Source: Chryseobacterium sp. JM1 (GTDB lineage: Bacteria; Bacteroidota; Bacteroidia; Flavobacteriales; Weeksellaceae). From it: a stretch of 64,000 nucleotides of DNA. Where the stretch lies: positions 124,001 to 188,000 of the forward strand of contig NZ_JPRN01000002.1 in assembly GCF_000737715.1 (NCBI RefSeq). The letters are read 5' to 3'. Positions 60,709-64,000 of the stretch are shown here, piece after piece; position 1 is the first letter of the stretch; each line of letters begins with the position of its first letter. A program made the position numbers and the translations under genes. The notes under the pieces are model-generated. The model did not search any database. It had not been told where the DNA came from and was given only the letters and a program-made list of their open reading frames with translations.

Positions 60709-62856
60709 TTATTTTATAATTAATTTTTCTGTCTGTTTCAAGCTACTATCCTGAGATTCGAACTGAATGATATAATTCCCCATCGAAAGCTTCGACAAAT
60801 CATACGCGTGATCTCCGGCTTGTAGTATTTTAGTTTCCACAACACCTCCATTAAAATTATAAACCGATAATTTTCCTCTATTGTATTCTTCAGGAACAGA
60901 AACTGTAAGCGGTGACGATGCACTCACAGGATTTGGGTATAATCTGATCTGTTTTTTAGCTGATGTTAGTTCTGAACTTGTTGTTTTCTGATTTTTAGCA
61001 TTTACCGAAGCCTTCTGACTTCCTGCCTGACATGGAATATCTGTTGCCCAGTTAGAGGCATCCACACCTGTCAGCGTTAATGCCAATCCGTTTCCCGAAG
61101 TATCCTGAACTGATGAACCGCTCCCTTCATTAAATTTCCAATACGCAGCAAGAGAGGAAGCCGGAAGCGTTACATTACACATATTCTGACTGATCTCCGT
61201 CTGAGTTAATGCTCTTTTCCAAACTCTGACCTCATCTACTTTACCATTGAAATTCCTGGATGTATTGTATAAATATCCCACATTGAAAGCTCCATTGGAA
61301 GCAATATTTCCGGTTTGGGATTTGGTAGCGTCAAGAACGCCATTGATATAAATCTTCATAGCAGAACCGTCATACGTTGCAGCAACGTGATACCAGGTGT
61401 TGGCATTTAATGCTGTAACTGACGCCAGTTTTTGCTGAACATTATTGATACTTACCACAAACTGAAGCTTGTTGTTGGCAAGACTGGCATCTCCAAGTCT
61501 TAAAAATGCTGAATTACTGTCGCTTACCTCTGTTCCCATTACAGAAGAAATGTAAGGAGCAGCTGATTTAAAAGACGACGGTTTGATCCAGCCTTCAAAA
61601 GATAATGCTGAACCGTTTAAATTCATACTTCCTGCTGAGCCGGATTCACTGGTACCATCCAATAAAAGTGAAGTTGATCCTGACGGAATTGTCCCACCTA
61701 CACTTTTGAATCTCGGAGCGAAAATATAGGTACTTTTCACGCTGCAGTTCGTTCTGATTCTCCAGTCATACTCTGAATTGGCTGTCAATCCGGATATGGT
61801 GACAGAAGTAGCAGAAATCGCCGTTGCCGCGTTTGTCCATGTCGTAGCTGTAGCTAATTTATAATCTACATCATAGGTATTGGTTCCTACTGCTGACCAG
61901 TTCAGTTTTGCACCTGTTCCGGTAAGGTTGCTGGTGAATAATCCGATTGGGGCATCACAATTGGCTCCAGCCGTCCATGACTGCAAAGGAGTGCTTAAAA
62001 CCGTCTGCTGTCCGTATAAAGTTTGTGTTCCTGCGGAAAGCTGTGCTGTTTCATTGGTTCCGTGAAGGTCATACCAAAGGAAAAGTCCGTATCCACCGGT
62101 TTTGGTTTGGCTGGCTAAGCTTGTTGTTGTAGAATTGGAAGTATTTCCCATCCATACGGCTGCAGGAGAAATCTGTGCTTTCGTAAGAGGGGGAACATTA
62201 GGCGCAGAAAAAGTTCCATATGAGGCATTCCAGCTGTAATTGATAAAATCTCCCACTCTTAATCCGTTCCAGGAAAGTTTTGAGGCTGCGGGACCATAAT
62301 AATAGAATGAAATGATTTTATCCGGAAGCAATGCTCTCAATTCCTGAACCAGCATCACAAAAGAGCTGTCATTGGGCTGGCCTGTTCCGTTTTGTCCGTA
62401 ATCTGAGTATTCATCATCAAAATCGATTCCATCCAGACCATAAGTGTTTACCGTATGGGCAAGCTGCTGTGCAAAATCACGCGCTGCTTCACGGGTTGGA
62501 AAATTACAGAACCCTGCTCCCTGATGATTTCCTAGAATCGTTAAAACCACTTTCATCCCTTTATCCTGAAGCGGTTTTATATACGTACTGGCATTGGTGA
62601 GCACTTTGGTTACATTGTTATTATTGCTCAGGTAGGCTCTTCCGCGGGCAGCATCATAATTAATATTGGCAGCAAAAATATTGACGACATTAAACAGATA
62701 ATTCCCTGAAGTCTGCAGCTTATAGGCTCCGGCATTCAGGATATTATTGTTATTCACCTCCACATAGCATATTCCCGTAGGATTAAGCTGCTGTGCATGA
62801 AGCACAGGCATTGCATGGATGATCATGAGGATCAAAGTAGTAATGGCTTTTTTCAT
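60709..62856 (-). CDS. GH18 endo-beta-N-acetylglucosaminidase, tandem paralog
   Basis: A 715-residue paralog of the neighbouring enzyme. Signal peptide (MIIHAMPVLHAQQ), GH18 barrel with YGLDGIDFDDEYSDY (Glu149), a single Fn3 domain (about 298-390), LamG domain (about 390-600), and a T9SS type A sorting domain (RLYPNPVSASSPLTV, LSMGNYIIQF). The second Fn3 domain of the paralog is missing. Both share the same FNxANINYD and NHQGAG segments, so tandem duplication with Fn3 loss or gain is likely. Role: release of N-glycans at the cell surface. Confidence 0.94.
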   Translation of the reverse strand: MKKAITTLILMIIHAMPVLHAQQLNPTGICYVEVNNNNILNAGAYKLQTSGNYLFNVVNIFAANINYDAARGRAYLSNNNNVTKVLTNASTYIKPLQDKGMKVVLTILGNHQGAGFCNFPTREAARDFAQQLAHTVNTYGLDGIDFDDEYSDYGQNGTGQPNDSSFVMLVQELRALLPDKIISFYYYGPAASKLSWNGLRVGDFINYSWNASYGTFSAPNVPPLTKAQISPAAVWMGNTSNSTTTSLASQTKTGGYGLFLWYDLHGTNETAQLSAGTQTLYGQQTVLSTPLQSWTAGANCDAPIGLFTSNLTGTGAKLNWSAVGTNTYDVDYKLATATTWTNAATAISATSVTISGLTANSEYDWRIRTNCSVKSTYIFAPRFKSVGGTIPSGSTSLLLDGTSESGSAGSMNLNGSALSFEGWIKPSSFKSAAPYISSVMGTEVSDSNSAFLRLGDASLANNKLQFVVSINNVQQKLASVTALNANTWYHVAATYDGSAMKIYINGVLDATKSQTGNIASNGAFNVGYLYNTSRNFNGKVDEVRVWKRALTQTEISQNMCNVTLPASSLAAYWKFNEGSGSSVQDTSGNGLALTLTGVDASNWATDIPCQAGSQKASVNAKNQKTTSSELTSAKKQIRLYPNPVSASSPLTVSVPEEYNRGKLSVYNFNGGVVETKILQAGDHAYDLSKLSMGNYIIQFESQDSSLKQTEKLIIK

Positions 62857-63038
62857 AATGTTTTTTTTAAGTTATTTTGATGTATTTATATCTATTCATT
62901 CTCTTCCAAAAAGAAGAAAAATGATCAGTTAATGCCTGAGAATTTCATAAGGTTTTCCCTCAATGAATTCTTTGTAAAACACTGCAACTAAAAAAACGGG
63001 AATAAAGGGCATGCTGCCGCCTTCTGCAAATATCGAGT

Positions 63039-64000
63039 CTAAGTCAGTAAATCTTGATTCTCGTTAAAGGTTTTCCATAACAGTTCTCCGAATAATGTAT
63101 TGGCCCATGCAAACCATTCTCTGGTGAACTTTTTATCATTGTCTTTATGGAAGGACTCATGCATAAAGCCTGTTCCTCCATGGGTTTTCTGTAAAGTATC
63201 TATACACCATTTGATTTCCTTTCTGTCTTTCGTAGTAAGGGCTTTCATAATGATGCTCATTGGCCAGATCATATCAAGACCGATGTGTGGTCCACCGATT
63301 CCTTCTGCCAGTTTTCCTTTGAAAAAGAAAGGATTGTCTTCTGACCAAACGTAATTTCTGGTATTTATATAAACCGGATCATCAGCTTTTACCGCACCCA
63401 GATAAGGAAGGCCTAAAAGGCTTGGACAGTTGGCATCATCCATTAGATTATAACTCCCGAATCCATTGGTTTCGAAAGCATAAATCTTTCCATACTGAGG
63501 GTGATTGTAGATTCCGTATTTCTTAATAGCGGCGTCTACCTCATCAGCCAGACTGTTCAGCTGCTGAGCCAGCGCTTTGTCATTTTTGATCTGCGAAACC
63601 ATTTCTGCTGCCTGACGTAAACTCACAACTGCAAATAAATTGGAAGGAATAAGGAAAGCATAGATCGTAGCATCATCACTCGGACGGAACATAGAATTGA
63701 TCAGTCCTACAGGTTTTGTCGGATAACCGTAACCTCCCATCGGAATTCCGTCTGTAGCCCAGGCTGTCGTACGCTCGAACTGATAAGGGCCTAAACCGGT
63801 TTTTCTCTGCTGTTCTATGAAAGTCTGTAAGGTCAGTTTAATTCCCTGCAGCCAATTGTTATCAAAAGGTGTCGTATCTCCGGTAGTTTTCCAGAAGTGG
63901 TAAGCCAGACGAATCGGATAGCACAGTGAATCGATCTCCCATTTTCTTTCGTGGGTTCCGGGTTTCATATCCGTATGATCGTATTCTTTCCACTTGCTTA
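63039..64000 (-). CDS. Glycoside hydrolase family 125 alpha-mannosidase, partial
   Basis: The C-terminal 319 residues of a GH125 (former DUF1237) enzyme; the reading frame stays open to the window edge, so the N-terminus is missing. Family blocks include WEIDSLCYPIRLAYHFWK, MFRPSDDATIY (acid/base region), MDDANCPSLLGLPYLG, YVWSEDNPFFFKG, GGPHIGLDMIWPM and KWCIDTLQKTHGGTGFMHESF. GH125 enzymes are exo-alpha-1,6-mannosidases. It fits the N-glycan locus: trims the core alpha-1,6 branch after GH18 release and GH92 trimming. 182 bp separate it from the next gene; nothing clear is seen there. Confidence 0.92.
   Translation of the reverse strand, partial: SKWKEYDHTDMKPGTHERKWEIDSLCYPIRLAYHFWKTTGDTTPFDNNWLQGIKLTLQTFIEQQRKTGLGPYQFERTTAWATDGIPMGGYGYPTKPVGLINSMFRPSDDATIYAFLIPSNLFAVVSLRQAAEMVSQIKNDKALAQQLNSLADEVDAAIKKYGIYNHPQYGKIYAFETNGFGSYNLMDDANCPSLLGLPYLGAVKADDPVYINTRNYVWSEDNPFFFKGKLAEGIGGPHIGLDMIWPMSIIMKALTTKDRKEIKWCIDTLQKTHGGTGFMHESFHKDNDKKFTREWFAWANTLFGELLWKTFNENQDLLT

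Overview
The window looks like a Bacteroidota chromosome, most likely Chryseobacterium or a close Weeksellaceae relative. The support is an AT-rich genome without Shine-Dalgarno sites, many TAnnTTTG promoter elements often paired with TTG about 17-20 bp upstream, type IX secretion (T9SS) C-terminal sorting domains, exosortase XrtF, SusC-like TonB receptors, and family content typical of Flavobacteriia (DUF4271, DUF4293, DUF4296, DUF5689, DUF6146, DUF6702). I count 55 genes that I support, plus one doubtful small ORF. I see no rRNA, tRNA, CRISPR array or complete insertion sequence.

Layout. 1-8.0 kb: NAD synthesis (nadB-nadC), a TonB-dependent receptor, asd and a cation-efflux protein. 8.1-9.1 kb: exosortase XrtF and its partner. 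9.4-12.5 kb: an AmgK-like sugar kinase, a stand-alone RapZ C-terminal domain, a MurU-like nucleotidyltransferase and a LOG-family protein, probably linked to amino-sugar or cell-wall recycling. 13.4-20.2 kb: small lipoproteins, and a TonB receptor with a DUF5689 lipoprotein divergent from a secreted endonuclease/phosphatase. 20.2-27.5 kb: a large palindromic intergenic element, Mn-type superoxide dismutase, rho with an N/Q-rich disordered segment, DUF4293, an M28 peptidase and an ABC exporter. 27.5-31.8 kb: an accessory island with a repeat-containing surface protein, two small HTH proteins and a membrane-anchored LuxR-type regulator. 31.8-42.2 kb: housekeeping envelope and tRNA genes (psd, cdsA, LUD, ftsH, rsfS, birA, LptF/G permease, tgt, DUF4296, dolichol-phosphate-mannose-synthase-like, DUF4271, hemD). 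42.4-48.1 kb: S9 peptidase, SRPBCC protein and a two-component system. 48.2-52.0 kb: a Cys/His-rich cassette ending in a TonB receptor with two N-terminal heavy-metal (HMA) domains. 52.2-64.0 kb: an N-glycan/mannose degradation locus (GH97, phosphomannose isomerase, GH92, ROK kinase, two tandem GH18 endo-beta-N-acetylglucosaminidases, partial GH125) running off the right edge.

Most notable observation. Three leftward promoters in the 27.5-31.8 kb island carry the same 17-bp box (CGMGTASTATTRMGTAG, read in the direction of transcription). It lies 31-32 bp upstream of an identical TATTTTTG element, before the surface protein, the HTH pair and the membrane LuxR regulator. This looks like a self-regulated surface-protein regulon that I do not recognise as described. 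Second-tier observations are the HMA-TonB metal cassette, the AmgK-RapZ(CTD)-MurU trio, the zinc-ligand-less Tgt, and the 205-bp nested palindrome at 20.2 kb.
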